Shown: positions 12,352 through 23,716 of the stretch, piece by piece
Position numbering within the stretch: the stretch's first letter is position 1
Layout: each line of letters starts with the position of its first letter
Source of the DNA: Pachyseris speciosa
Lineage: Eukaryota; Cnidaria; Anthozoa; Scleractinia; Pachyseridae
DNA length: 64,000 nucleotides
Direction of reading: 5' to 3'
Assembly: GCA_016490735.1 (NCBI GenBank)
Contig: JAEMWC010000132.1
Coordinates: 965,001-1,029,000 of the forward strand
The notes under the pieces: generated by a model
What the model was told of the DNA's origin: nothing
The model's input: the letters and a program-made list of their open reading frames with translations, nothing else
Databases searched by the model: none
Translations under genes and position numbers: made by a program

Positions 12352-13182
12352 GAGAGCACAGGATATCAAATAGTGTGTTCAGGGGCAATACCCACCAAGC
12401 AATAACCTACACTTCGGTCGGAAAAAGAAGTGGCGTCAGACCCCGGTTCATCGTCGAACGATGCAAAATTACTGACACTACCGTCTCACCTCCTAGTGCG
12501 TCTGGAAAGAGCGCCATATCATTGGAAATTCAAGATAACAGTTTTATGCTCTCTAACAGTTTTATCGCTAGAAACAGTTATGGAGCCATTCGAGTGTATT
12601 TAGGACGAAGTGATGGTACAATGGTGCCGAAAAGCTTCATTTATGGAAACACATTTGATAGTAATATAAACGGAACGATTGTTGTGGAGCCGAGAACAGG
12701 AATAAAAACAAATTACAGTTTTGTATACATTGTAGAGAATGCATTTAGGAATAACTTGGGCCATAACAGCACTGTTAAACTTTCTGAGATGCAAAGTGAG
12801 ATTGTGAAGAACTTTTTCTACAACAACTCGGGACTGCACTGTATTCAGTATGACTTCTCCAGCCCTTGGCCTAAAGAGCAAAAGTGTGAATTCAACACAT
12901 TTTTTCTTAACAAGGGACTTGGGCAGAACTATGGAGTAACAGTTTTGTCGAATGGGCCCATGCAATACCACAGAAATAACTTCAAAAATCCGTCAAATCT
13001 TTATGAGTTCAGTTCTAAAAGAAAGCCCGTGTCTGACGTAATCGATGGCGTTAACAACTGGTGGGGTGTCGGAGCTGAACCTGCAGTTGGCCTGCGGATA
13101 TACGAGAAAGGAGACGACTACCAACTGGCTAGTGTTGTATACAAGCCTTTCCAAACACTACCGTCAAGAACTATTTTATCGA
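12352..13182 (+). CDS. Exon 5: second PbH1 beta-helix block
   Basis: The acceptor is TTCTACAG and the donor GTAAGT at 13183, phase 1 on both sides. It encodes repeats rich in Asn and short hydrophobic strands (NSFIARNSYGAIRVY, NAFRNNLG) and ends with VNNWWGVGAEPA, the counterpart of the HNWWGT signature in exon 2. This shows two beta-helix units closed by the same motif, on either side of the MAM domain. Several NxS/T sequons are present. Confidence 0.9.
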
Positions 13183-13738
13183 GTAAGTGTATTTGTACTG
13201 ATTCTTAGAGACTTGACGCAAACACGAGAGCGCCGGAGAACGATATGCAAACAAACGAAATAAACAGCAACAACAATGGTTCGGCGTAGGCCTTGTCATC
13301 TTCTTTTATCTGACGTTGAAAAACAACTGAAATTCTTGCGACTAATTCTTTCGCAATTAAAAAACAAACGTAGAATCGAAGTTACTACAACAAATCGACG
13401 AGCAAAAAAACAAATTAAAGAATTATGAAGAACTAAGAATTAAAGAATTATGAAGAACTAAATATCTGTACATATGAAGTAATTCAGCAACTTTCAGATG
13501 TCCATTAATTCAGACTTTTCATCTTGAAGAAGCGTGGAAGTACGTTTCAAAACTGTATATCTGACTAAAATTGGTACAGGGAAAAATCGCAGTTTTATGT
13601 CTTCACCATACTCGAGCCTTCAAGAAAAAGAATGTTTCTAGTCATTCCGCTCTCACGGAAGGGCACATTCAGTCACTGGTATCAGATTGATTACTTGACT
13701 GTGAATAAAACCATTTCAGTGTCTTCTCTTTCTTGTAG
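13183..13738 (+). other. Intron 5
   Basis: No repeat family or coding signal recognised, apart from a tandem direct repeat of AATTAAAGAATTATGAAGAA (about 13414-13460). Confidence 0.55.
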
Positions 13739-13833
13739 TTGGCTGTCCCGCTGACTGGTTGAAGTTGGGCTCAACTTGTTCTGTCTTCAGGCGTGGAAGT
13801 AAGACGTTCGAAGAAGCCCAAGAATACTGTCAG
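13739..13833 (+). CDS. Exon 6: C-type lectin-like domain, start
   Basis: The acceptor is CTTGTAG; phase 1 in, phase 0 out (donor GTATTC at 13834). It encodes GCPADWLKLGSTC and FEEAQEYC, the typical first strand, helix and Cys pattern of a C-type lectin-like domain. Exons 7 and 8 complete the fold. Confidence 0.85.
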
Positions 13834-14339
13834 GTATTCAATAAGGCTACTAACTCTATCATAAAAGGATGTCAGTAGGGACTCAAAGCTCAGAAACCTC
13901 TAGACACAAAAGAAGAGTTCATTCCTGGGAGACAAGATTTTGTACGTGTGTACTTAGCGATGTATATATTTTTTCTCCGTTGATTCACGCAAAGACACCT
14001 ACTAGTGCATTTCGGAGAAGCTTCTGTTTGGATTCCGGGGTCTTCCAGAAAAAAAAAATTCCATTTTAAGTGAAGTTCGGGTTTTGTGTAAGGGTGAACA
14101 GTTCTAAAAAAAGGAGTGTTTTTTGCAGCCAATATAATAATGCTGATACATTGCCACTGTGTCATGAGACATGATTGTCACGAACAGAAGCTTTCAGAGC
14201 AGAAAAGCGTTCCAGCAAAGAGGGTTCAGAAACGTCAATGCCAGAACGTGCCACCTCGCTGTGTCAGTTTAATATAATTTAGAGTGTAATGTGATACTGC
14301 TGTCATATCGTTTCTTGTTGGATCTCTCTTGTGTTATAG
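13834..14339 (+). other. Intron 6
   Basis: 506 bases without repeat or coding signal. Frames on both strands at 13869-14165 have no domain and no compatible splice phase. Confidence 0.55.
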
Positions 14340-14468
14340 TACTACGGAGGACATGTGGCATCAGCTGATATACCTGGTGATATGGAACTCATAAATCTGG
14401 AAATGCAGGCGGAAAGACCTGATGGGAAGGCTTTGGTGCCTGTGTGGCTGGCAACTGAACAAAACATG
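14340..14468 (+). CDS. Exon 7: C-type lectin-like domain, middle
   Basis: Acceptor GTTATAG, donor GTGTGT at 14469, phase 0 on both sides, 43 codons. It encodes GGHVASADIPGDMEL (the GGxLAxI-like segment of the fold) and a loop ending VPVWLATEQNM. I see no EPN, QPD or WND calcium/sugar-binding motif here or in exon 8, so a protein-binding role is more likely than carbohydrate binding. Confidence 0.8.
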
Positions 14469-14916
14469 GTGTGTAAATATTCTTAATTATGCATCACTCC
14501 CTTTTCTACCTTCTGGTCAACTCCTTTTCAATCTTTTCCACCATCCATCTATCCATCATAACAGGTGAATCCTATTGAAAAAGATCTGATCTTCTCGGAG
14601 AATTTCCGACCATAGATTGGTCCTTCCTTTCCTCTTTCTTTTCCTCTTCCATCTTCTCGATCTCGTTCCCCGCAATCTCCATCCACCAGCCTTCCCTATC
14701 TTGCCTCTTGCGTCGTTTTGTCGCTCGGCCTGTCCGTCCATCTATTGTTTGTTTTGTTTGCTTTTGTTGTTGTTGTTTTTCTTTGTTTCCTTTCTGTTTG
14801 CTCGTCAATCCATGTCGACCGCTACGATACGAAAAACAAATCGTGAAACGACGGAAATTAATTAAAAGGAACGAAATTACAAGAAGACATTCTATTTTGA
14901 TTTTATTCTTGAACAG
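14469..14916 (+). other. Intron 7: strongly C/T-rich
   Basis: A pyrimidine-rich low-complexity tract (about 14600-14810) gives several Leu/Phe/Cys-rich frames on + and Lys/Glu/Arg-rich frames on -. None is supported as coding. Confidence 0.65.
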
Positions 14917-15034
14917 GTGAAACAGGACGATGGAGGGCAAACCAGCCATCAATGTATCGTAATAACACAAAACAGAGTTAAAAACGTTGTGCCATGTAGC
15001 AGTCTATACCCTTTCCTTTGCACTCGCAATGCCG
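14917..15034 (+). CDS. Exon 8: C-type lectin-like domain, end
   Basis: The acceptor is TTGAACAG and the donor GTAAGT at 15035; phase 0 in, phase 1 out. It encodes CIVITQNRVKNVVPC and YPFLCTR, the last Cys pair and closing strand of the lectin-like fold. Upstream of the acceptor lies a long CT-rich tract (14600-14800). Confidence 0.83.
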
Positions 15035-15240
15035 GTAAGTTACGCAGATTATCGCTTTATGAGACAACTTACTTTACGATATCTCTAAGTGTTACCATTC
15101 CCAAGGAGACTGCTGAACTTCACCTTCCAGAAATTCTGTCTGTTATACTTAGTACATAGTAAGGCGCACTTATCTGGTTGGAATGTTGGATTATGTCCCG
15201 TGAAAGTAAAGCTCTGCTACCTGAAAAAAAATTCTATGGA

Positions 15241-15407
15241 CCTGGGCCGGTTGTTCGAAAGCCGATTAACGCTAACAAAGGTGATTAAGATCTTGCTCGT
15301 TGAGAAGGTTTTGAAAATGAATTTTTTTGGCATTCAAAACTTAGGGGTGAATCTTTTTTTCTCTAATCCGGGATTAGCTTAATCATACTTTGAACAACTG
15401 GGCCCTG
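15241..15407. mobile_element. Short MITE with 'TTGTTCGAAAG'-type inverted ends (intron 8)
   Basis: Left end CTGGGCCGGTTGTTCGAAAG, right end CTTTGAACAACTGGGCCCTG: inverted with few mismatches, about 167 bases in all. The interior has no frame. Lies just upstream of the exon 9 T-tract. Confidence 0.65.
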
Positions 15408-15501
15408 TTATTAACCTACAAAAGACAGATCAAAATAGCTCTCTTTTCTGTTTTGTTGTTTTTTTGTTTTTGTTTGTTTTTGTTTTTGTTTTTTTTCGCA
15501 G

Positions 15502-15680
15502 TTATTCGCTGTCCTAATAATTGTTTTCATAATGGCGACTGTGTTGGGGCCACGTGTTTTTGCCACCGTGGGTGGACTGGACGCGATTGTTCTCAGTTTC
15601 ACTGTAACGACGTGCACAACTGTTCTGGGAATGGACAGTGCGTTGGACCGAATGTCTGCAAGTGCACGCCGGGATTTCTT
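15502..15680 (+). CDS. Exon 9: two EGF-like domains (second continues)
   Basis: The acceptor follows a long T-rich tract ending TTCGCAG. The exon enters in phase 1 and leaves in phase 0 at donor GTAAGT (15681). It encodes a complete EGF (CPNNCFHNGDC, then CFCHRGWTGRDC) and most of another (CNDVHNCSGNGQC, CKCTPGF). The last Cys of the second EGF should come from the next exon, whose first residues GQGC fit. Confidence 0.9.
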
Positions 15681-16759
15681 GTAAGTCAAAAACTGTTTAC
15701 CACTATATAGTACCTTTTGATTTCATAAAGATTATCCATCGAGGTATGAGTTTGGTGATTCCTTTAATCTTAAGATGCAGTTTTGAATAGAATACGAACC
15801 CTCGAATTCTTATATATTTTCACCAAAGACCCGTTTATCTCGGATTTACTTTGAAACCTTCGCTATCTCAAGCAAAGCATGACTAATCTTAGCTTTCCTT
15901 GCGTTGCCCCACTTATATGGATCTAGATACTATAGTTTACCTACTCTCGGTCCATTAACTAATGTTCCCTCAATGACAGCACGAATCGAAGAGCACAGTT
16001 GGTCATGAATAGAGCTGCTCTGGAGCGTTAAAAAACAGTGTAATACCTTACCTTAAAGACCTCACTATGCTTCCTGTTGTTACTGCTTATATATTCTATG
16101 CATTTTGGGATTGCCAGAGAAAATGGGGTGGTTCCTAAATCAAAGCTATTTTTGCCCAAGGTATATATGTGTGGGTAAAGCAGATCTTAGTGACGACTAT
16201 TAGCTATAGAATCACAAAACAATATTAGCGGTAATCATTCAATTTTTTAAGGATAATTTAGGTTCAAGTTAGAAAAATGCCACACATTGTTACGTAGATT
16301 TAAAGTACTTTTAGCACTATTGCAGCAATATTATCTCTGAAAAATGAGTGGTTATACCCCTTGTTTGGTTTTCAATTCAATACCCCTTAGCAATATCTAT
16401 ATTTCCAGCACAGGTATAAACTGTTCGAAATACCTCTGTATTAGGAGGTAACGTCGATAAAGACGGCTCCTCCTACTGTTAGTGCGCATACGTTTTGCGT
16501 ACCACGCAACCATCTTGTCCCCCTCGCTACTACACGCACAATAACCTCAGAAAATTGATTGTTTTGATGGTAATCGTAGTTTCTGTTAGCTCTTGATTTA
16601 GCGGATGGCTTTACAGGATTGGCAATATGCTTGCTACAGCAAAAAACCGTCAACGAAATCGTGATGGTGGTGTGTTTTATGAAATTACGCTGAATCACGG
16701 AAAAGCAAGTGAATTGAAATGGCAAATAATCAAAACATATCGCTGTATAAAATGCTTCA

Positions 16760-16945
16760 AGGGAAGCTCAGTTGGTTAGAGCATATCGCGAGGTCACGGG
16801 TTCACACCCCGTTGAAGTCTTGAATTTTTTTTTTCAGGCTTCTTTTCGCAATTGCATAAATTGCGATCACAACTGCGAGGATCATTCTTCATTTAATTTC
16901 ATTTCCGCAGTTCATATATGATTTATTTCATATACATCATTCACA
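16760..16945 (+). mobile_element. tRNA-derived SINE, family A
   Basis: Begins with a tRNA-like A box (AGCTCAGTTGGTTAGAGC) and B box (GGGTTCACACC). The family tail follows: CAGGCTTCTTTTCGCAATTG, then TAAATTGCG and CAACTGCGAGGATCATTC. The first segment between the boxes is shortened. Pieces recur at 16962, 18010, 27358, 27905 and 28005. Confidence 0.8.
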
Positions 16946-16961
16946 CTACTCTCTTTCAAAG

Positions 16962-17063
16962 GAACATATGAACCCACAACTGACCTGCTCCCAATGTCAG
17001 TGGTTTCATAGTTCAGTTGGTTAGAGCATCGCACCGGTATCGCGAAGTCACGGAACCACATAG
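16962..17063 (+). mobile_element. SINE family A, 5' fragment
   Basis: Contains TTCAGTTGGTTAGAGCATCG and CGCGAAGTCACGG and stops before the B box. It follows the tail of the previous copy directly, so insertion of one SINE next to another is likely. Confidence 0.7.
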
Positions 17064-18009
17064 CCAGAAATCCCATACGAGATAGCTTCCAAAATGGCCG
17101 CAAGCATGCGCAGAGCACGGACATGCGGATTTAACATGGCGACGAAATATAAAGGAAATGAGTGAAAATAAAATTGTTTTGCATTTTGTGGCGTAGCCGC
17201 AAAATAATTCAGTATTTTACATGATTGTAATAAATAGTCCAGTTCAGTCCATGTTTCAGTGGAAAAGTAATTGAGAAAAAACTGGTGTTAGAGGGTGCGT
17301 TTTTGATCGAAATAACCTCATAAAATAGCCACACTTTCCTCTCAATGTTCCTTTAAATAGGTCTTACCGTCATGGTTTCCTTAGTCTTTTACGAGGAAAC
17401 AACTGCACTAAATCGTTTTTCCACAATTTTATCCAAATGATAAGAAGTAAAGCTCCCAAAAAAGAGCTTTTTAGCTCCAAAAAACATCCATTAACATGGT
17501 GCGTCTTTCATGTAAATAGTGACATTTTCCAGAAATGCGAAATGAGCCGAGATGAAGCCGGTACTGAGAAAAAAATGCGCCTTCAAGAAGTTTGTTTTCT
17601 TTCCACTCCGGTCGCAATTTTTTTTAACGTGTTTTCAGTGGTCAGTTGAATTCCCCATAACAACAGGTACTTGATATATGATGAACAGGCTGAATTTCGA
17701 AAAATAGCGGGAACCTCGAAGTAAGTATGAAAGGAAGCACAGGAAATATTCACATATCCCAAGTTTGATGTAACACCAATTAAATCATTTGAAATTTGGT
17801 GAATTGATTTTTTGGACATATTTCGATCAATTATCCTTAAAATTAGCACAGCTAAGAGCATGTAAATAACAACAATAGCCTTCATTTGTCCGTCCGCCAT
17901 GTTGAATATCAAAATATACGCGCCCGCCGTTCAATCCGCTGACTGTCTTGAATTTCTCGCTATGAGCTTTTCGAATCCTTGTACGGTGGTCAATTTACAT
18001 TATCAACTC

Positions 18010-18120
18010 CAAACCAATTTTTCGTCTTTCACGGGTCCAAACCCCATTGAAGTCCTGAATTGTTATTTCAGGCTTCTTTTCGCAATTGCATAAATTGCGT
18101 TCACAACTGCGAGGATTTAA
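18010..18120 (+). mobile_element. SINE family A, 3' fragment
   Basis: B box (GGGTCCAAACCCC) and family tail are present; the A box half is missing and replaced by a fragment of the 1.6-kb hairpin family. Confidence 0.7.
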
Positions 18121-19479
18121 TACACATAGAATCCGTTTCGGTTTGATTCTTTTATTTTATTGCTGTTTCAACATAATAAAAAATAAAAAAAAGATGTTTT
18201 CATCAAGCAAAAGGTTACTTATATGACGATAACTCACCTTCATAACTGACGACAAGCTTGAGCTTAGTTGGCCCGAATAACGAACTGTGAAAAGCAGAAG
18301 CAAGGAATCACGGCAACTGGCTCTCAAAGTGCGTAGTGTTTATGCATTTCTAAACCCCTTCCAGACATAATACAACTACAAGAAACAACTGGACATGTAA
18401 TTGGCAATAGCACACAACGTGGTCTTACGGGTTTGTCTGATCGATTTTACTTCATTAGGGCCCAAAAGTCTTCTCAAAACGTCTTCGAAATTACTCTGAG
18501 CATTCAAAGCTATATCCCAGCATGCCCAAGGAAAAGATATGCGAATATTTAACTCACAAGTGTGGAGGTAGCGCAAGAATTGTCTCCAGCTAAAAACGGT
18601 GACTTAAAAGTTGAAAATAACCAATATAGCTCTGTAAAACGCGTGGTGACCACCACTTTTTACCTTTTAAAACGAGGTGCTAGTGGTAAGGGTACTCAAC
18701 ACATGATGAGTTTTTCATTGTTCGCAAAATAAATTTAGACTTTTTTTGCTCGATTAGAAGAGTGCAGTTAGGGTCAACAATGGCTCCAATGTAATGATTT
18801 TGTATTAAATACCACATATAAATTAGTTTTTATATCACCAATTGTTATGTTTTTCAAAGCTTGTGGTTTGTTGTTGCCTTGGTGTATGTAACCGGGAATT
18901 CTGAGAAAAGATTCAGAGAATTGTTGCTAATTTCACGTTAAAAAAAAACTAAGTCTCTATTTTTCCCAGCTTTGGGCTTAATTATCGCTGAAAAATGCGT
19001 CGTTATCCCCATTTTCTTTTCAATTTTCAATAGCCCTTCCCAAAATTCCCTATTTTGCATAGTGATAATTGGCGAAAAAAATATCTTCGTATTAGGAGGC
19101 ACCGTTCTTAAGGGAAGATGTTCACCTACACGTCGAGTTATCCTGTTTCAGGCATTCAGTTAGTGGTTATATTTCGGGGCCATTAATGAATCTCACAACT
19201 TGAATGCTTGGAGAAGGCCTTACACCGGTAAATTGCAATGGCCAACACAAACACCGATTGAGAAAACAGGGACTTTAAAGCATGCTGGTCCTTATAAAGC
19301 AGAAGGCGTGCACCAACATGTAGGCGATTTATGTGATACTTTAGTTTTAATGTCAGTTTATACCTCGCTCTCTGCAGGAATTTCCCGCTCCCTTGCAATT
19401 AACCACAAGTTCTTTCATAGCTTAAGCCACCTTACCTAACATTAATGTACGTTAGCAAGGTTATCCCGCCTTCCTATAG

Positions 19480-19683
19480 GGTCAAGGCTGTACATACTCC
19501 TACTGCACCAAGTTTCGACGTTGCTCGAATTGCGCCCAGGATTCAGCGTGCGGCTGGTGTGATAGTCAACAACAATGCATGCCCGGAACGTCAAAAGGAC
19601 CTTATGCGGAGAACTGCCCAGACTGGTTTTACTACACTTGCTACACTGTTGGCAGCCTGAATCATTGTTCGAACAAAATCCAG
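19480..19683 (+). CDS. Exon 10: PSI/plexin-like Cys-rich module
   Basis: Acceptor TTCCTATAG, donor GTGATT at 19684, phase 0 on both sides, 68 codons. It encodes a Cys-rich module with CSNCAQDSACGWCDS and QQCMPGT, the pattern of PSI (plexin-semaphorin-integrin) repeats, then DWFYYTCYTVG. The correct frame is not the longest open frame at this site; it was chosen by Cys pattern and splice phase. Confidence 0.82.
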
Positions 19684-19879
19684 GTGATTGTAATTGCTTT
19701 CTAGTTTCTCTGAAAGCCAATCCTTTGAATTAATTTCGATGAAAGTCGAGTGTTAAATCATCTTGTCTTGTCTTGTTGTATTTACTCTCTTCCCTTGTAT
19801 TCCTAAAACGCTGGTTAAATTGTGACTGAAGTCTTCATAACAAGACTACTGAGATCATTGATTGACTTTTTGATGACAG

Positions 19880-19981
19880 AGAGTTGATTGCAAGAACAAA
19901 CAGTGTAACATGACGCAAGAGACGAGTAACTCGGAGTCGTGTCAGAAGTGTGAAGATTTAGAAAAGTGTTACAATCACGTG
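19880..19981 (+). CDS. Exon 11: Cys-rich continuation of the PSI-like region
   Basis: This 34-codon exon is too short to stand out as an ORF. Acceptor GATGACAG, donor GTAAGT at 19982, phase 0 on both sides. The translation has evenly spaced cysteines (DCKNKQCN, SCQKCEDLEKC) and continues the Cys-rich module. The intron to exon 10 is only 196 bases. Confidence 0.75.
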
Positions 19982-20598
19982 GTAAGTTTTCAAACACAAT
20001 TATGTAGCTGAAGCAAAGAAACTGAGACAAACAAACAAGCAAACGGACTTAGTCAAAAAGCGGAAAGTTTTATAACTCATGTAAGTTCTCCACACGCCCT
20101 CATGGTGCAGAAGGAAAGAAAAAAAAAAAAAAGAAAAATAACAAGACACCAAACAAAATAGCAAACAAACTGTTGAAACAATTTCGCATTAAAGGTGGAA
20201 TGGAATCTTAGAAGTCTTTTAACAATTCAAAGCAGTGAATGTGAACTAGCAGTCTCCATTAATCAGGAAGCTGGGGCAACGACGCAAGCAAAGGCCACGA
20301 AAACACCCAAAAAAAATTGTTTACTGAGAAAAATCATAATTGCTCTACATGCAGGATTTACATTTGAAAGTACTATTTGCTGTACTCTGCAAAAATGATG
20401 ATGATGATGATGATGATGATGATTAATTTCTTAGCCCTAAAGATTGTTCGTATGGATGTAGCTCTATATATCCACTCTATACAAGTCAAACGAATTTGTT
20501 ACAATAAAGAGGAATTGTGTTAATAAACGACATTTTCGTTACCGTTGCTTTGGCCATTCCTTAAGCTCTCTATTATTTGCGCTTGAATAATTTCACAG
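19982..20598 (+). other. Intron 11 with (ATG)n microsatellite
   Basis: A tandem ATG/GAT repeat at about 20396-20423, poly-A-rich patches and no coding signal. Confidence 0.6.
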
Positions 20599-20887
20599 GA
20601 AGAAGGTAAATGTAGAGCATGGAATAACACACGATGTCCTTACGGCTTGGTAAAGGTGGATTACACAGATCCAAACAGAATAGAAAGCACCCTGTTACGA
20701 AGGAACGTCAAGGTCATCAACCCCAACACCACAACCATCTACAGCTGTCCCGTCATGCTCCCTGGTCGTGATGACATTACTTCAGTGTTTGTGGCGCCTA
20801 GAGGTTTGGGTATCAAAGCCGGTGACGTGTTATCTAGTGCCCAGGCCGGCGGATTGATGCACAAAGTCAATTTTACTACAGATACAG
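20599..20887 (+). CDS. Exon 12: first GDVL module, N-terminal part; GC donor
   Basis: The acceptor is TTTCACAG and the exon enters in phase 0. It encodes CRAWNNTRCPYG, then a segment with YSCPVMLPG and KAGDVLSSAQAGGLM. The frame stays open to a TAA at 20949, but no GT donor there keeps the phase of exon 13. An excellent GC donor (CAG/GCAAGC, 20888) leaves phase 1 and joins exon 13 to give a continuous strand. The GDV(L/I).SA motif recurs in exon 14. I do not recognise the domain by name; it looks extracellular and beta-rich. Confidence 0.75.
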
Positions 20888-22177
20888 GCAAGCGTCTTAT
20901 TTTAAAGATGTTAGCTCCTCCATACAGATATTCCCGCCAAACAAAGTAACTGTATGTTCACATTATTTTGTTGTGTTGTCGTCGCGTAGAATTCCCGGTC
21001 ACATCCGGGGCTTTAATAGGCTAAAGCCGCATTTGAGCCATGCGGTGATCTTTAAAATATGGCGGAATTGTATGATTTTAACGACTTTGAGTGGGTCTTT
21101 GTCTGTTTTTGCGTTTGGTTCGTAGTGATTTCTAAATGGGTACCACCGGAATTGAGGTGACGAGAAACATCATATTCAAGATCTTACCTTAGATAAACAC
21201 CAGGTTACTGGATCGCTCTGTTTTTTTTTCCGCTAAAAATCAAGCTCAATCTCGCTATTTCAGTATGGAGAAGCACGTTCGAGGACTTTCATCGAAGGAT
21301 TAAGGCCAAAGTTAGCTGAAAATCCGAAGGGTACCAGTGGAAATGCTGATGTCTATCGTATACTTTCAAAGACATCACAGCCTTTCAATGCGAGGAATAT
21401 GATAAAAACTGGTTTTCTGTTTTCCTTTGCATTTAGCCTGAGCCCGTCAGGGGAGGTCCGCGCGAAGAAAACTTTCAGAAAACTTGTTGTAAAGTCGTAA
21501 TCAATTTTTCACAGGTCGAGTCACCATCTTTGTTGTTTTTTCAAGGTCATTATATTATGTAAGACTCCATGTATTGTCCTTTGCTTCATGTATGCTTCAT
21601 TTAGTGATGTCACGGTGAAAAACGGCAAAAAACTGACCCCCACCCCGAGGGGAATTTTTTTTTGACCGCAGTGGACAGGGAATTCTAGTCATCCATCCAT
21701 CCATCAATCCGTCCATCCACTCACACACTCACTCACACATTCATACATTCATTCATTCATTCATTCATTCATTCATTCATTCATTCATTCATTCATTCAT
21801 TCATTCATTCATTCATTCATTCATTAAGGAGGCTCCCTAAAGTTTTAAGACCGCACGCAAGCTGGGCACTAGTATGACGCGACGGTTCGCGCATAAAGCC
21901 TGAACCGCGCACGTTTTTCTGATTTGTGTGACGTCAACTTAAACAAATCAGTAAAATTAACTGCTAATTTTCTCGCGCTCCCTTCGGTAATGTTTTTTTG
22001 AATTGGCTCAGTTCTAACTACATACGGTTCTTATCAAATGCTCTATTTTTGTAAAAAATCTGCCAGAGCTAATCGAATATATTTAGAATAATGACCAAGT
22101 ATAGAATATTGGAAAACCGTCTGAACGACGGCATAAATACTCTAGAGAGTCACTTTTTTTTAATTCTGGATCTAAAG
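20888..22177 (+). other. Intron 12: GC-AG intron with (CATT)n array
   Basis: Begins GCAAGC after CAG rather than GT. Holds a CATT microsatellite (21727-21827). No further exon seen. Confidence 0.6.
21727..21827. repeat. (CATT)n microsatellite
   Basis: About 20 tandem CATT units preceded by degenerate ATCC/ACTC units; direct reading. Not a CRISPR: no spacers. Confidence 0.95.
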
Positions 22178-22375
22178 GACCGTACACCATAGTGCTTGGA
22201 AATCCAGCCCAGATTGAAGACGTAATCCAATACGCAGACTTCACTGAACGGGTTTCTCCGGTTCAACTGACTGACAAATCTACTGTGGACGAAGAACCGG
22301 ACGAGGACGAGCTGTCTGGACTTGTAGATGGAAGCATCAAGCTAAATGACACTGATCTACACGTACTACCTTCAA
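22178..22375 (+). CDS. Exon 13: first GDVL module, C-terminal part and acidic linker
   Basis: Acceptor TCTAAAG, donor GTAAGT at 22376, phase 1 on both sides. It starts PYTIVLGNPAQIEDVIQ, the strand and helix that close the module, then runs into an acidic linker (DEEPDEDELSG). Frame and hydrophobic pattern support it; the acceptor tract is T-rich but weak. Confidence 0.72.
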
Positions 22376-22849
22376 GTAAGTTTCTCTTAAACTATCTGGA
22401 AAAAGTAAAAGCTATAATAACAAGACTCGAAGGTTTAATGATGTGTCGCAAAGTACTTGCTGTGAGGTGTAAATGGGATTGTGATGACGTAATATAAAGA
22501 TTAAGCCAAGCCAAGCGGAGCTCCCGGGTTATTTATTCCTACTGGCATTAATTAAACAACGAATTTGCGGAATAACACAATTTTCAATTTTTTTGTTCAA
22601 CATTGCCGAAAGTTATCAAATAAAGAAAACCAAACAAAATAATCTAAAAATAATCGCCCGGTTATAAAGTTAATTTTTTTTCAAGACATGCCAATAATTG
22701 CAATACAGAGCAAAAAGCAGCTTTAACCTGTTTACTGCCGTGTTTCAGATTAATCGTTTTTTCAAACATCGGTAATTTTTAACCTCACGCGCAGTGTAAA
22801 CAGAGAACTTACAGGGTCAAAAAAACAACCCTCCTTTGGTCAACGATAG

Positions 22850-23716
22850 TTAAGGCCCGGCCAAACGGATCCAACATGTTGATGCAACATTGTCCAACAT
22901 TGTTGAATCCAACATGTTGCACTCGTTTGGCCACCATGTTGTACGATGTTGCATGATGTTGGATGATGTTGGACGAAGTTTGATATCCATCAAACATCGT
23001 CTTCGTCCTCTCAGGTGTTTAACAACAATGTTGCATTCGTTTGGCCACTGTTTTCAACAATGTTGAACGCGCGCATGCCCACTAAGCTGACTTTGCGGTA
23101 TCTTTATACTTGCTTCGCACGTTGCCGGGTGAGTGTTCAAGATACAGTCTCACGAACGAGCAAAGTTTTTACTCTCGACGAAGAGAGCTCTAACACAAGC
23201 GATCTCTCTTCAAAAAGAAAGCGAAAGGGAAAAGGAGCAGCTGATACTGTAGACCAGCGAAAGCGAGGAGATTGTCTTATGCGGAGGTCGAAAGACTTTA
23301 GCCTGGTTTTCACTAGCGACGCAAACACAAGCGCAAGCATAAGCGCAAGCGTAGCTTATGCTAAGTGAAAACAAACAATACCCAAGCGAACTCAAGCATA
23401 AGCACAAGCACAAGGAAAAATTTTGATCCATGCGCTTGTGCTTGCGCTTATGTTTATGCTTGCGTTAAGCCCGTTTTTACAGTGAAATAAGCGCTCTTGT
23501 GCTTGAGTCGCTTTTGAAAACCAGGCTTTATGTACAGTTATCGGTCTCGCAGCATTTGCAGAGTCTTGGTAAATTTTGGTCCAAACCCTTGAGACAAGTG
23601 TTGAATCCAACATGTTGCATTCGTTTGGCCATCTCGTTCAACATTGTTCAACATCGTCCAACAATGTTGGATTCAACAATGTTGGATGATGTTGCACTCG
23701 TTTGGCCGGGTCTTTA
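22850..23716. mobile_element. TIR element with internal CAACATGTTG palindromes
   Basis: Ends read TTAAGGCCCGGCCAAACG and CGTTTGGCCGGGTCTTTA, inverted. The subterminal regions hold many copies of CCAACATGTTG-like words in both orientations next to CATTCGTTTGGCC. No transposase frame, so non-autonomous. A different MITE lies inside at 23298-23530. A related block is at 36215-36400. Confidence 0.8.
23298..23530. mobile_element. Nested MITE with AAGC-rich palindromic interior
   Basis: Ends TTTAGCCTGGTTTTCAC and the inverse TTTTGAAAACCAGGCTTTA. The interior is a run of CACAAGCGCAAGCATAAGC-like words followed by their complement (GCTTGTGCTTGCGCTTATG). It sits inside the 22850-23716 element and is therefore younger. 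Confidence 0.75.

Larger units (their letters stand above)
15681..19479 (+). other. Intron 9: SINE remnants
   Basis: 3.8 kb without an exon. Contains three pieces of a tRNA-derived SINE (16760-16945, 16962-17063, 18010-18120) and a fragment of the 1.6-kb hairpin family (17977-18010). The rest is unassigned AT-rich sequence. Confidence 0.65.

Noticed and set aside
19442..19720. 92-codon - frame and 71-codon + frame
   Set aside because: Shadows of exon 10; the true frame has the PSI-type Cys pattern and fitting splice sites.
20888..20949. Extension of exon 12 to the TAA at 20949
   Set aside because: It breaks the GDVL module and leaves no phase for exon 13; the GC donor resolves both.
21727..21827. 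CRISPR-like array
   Set aside because: A 4-base microsatellite without spacers in a eukaryotic genome.
23015..23613. Ser/Lys-rich frames
   Set aside because: They lie inside the nested TIR elements and read palindromic repeat words.
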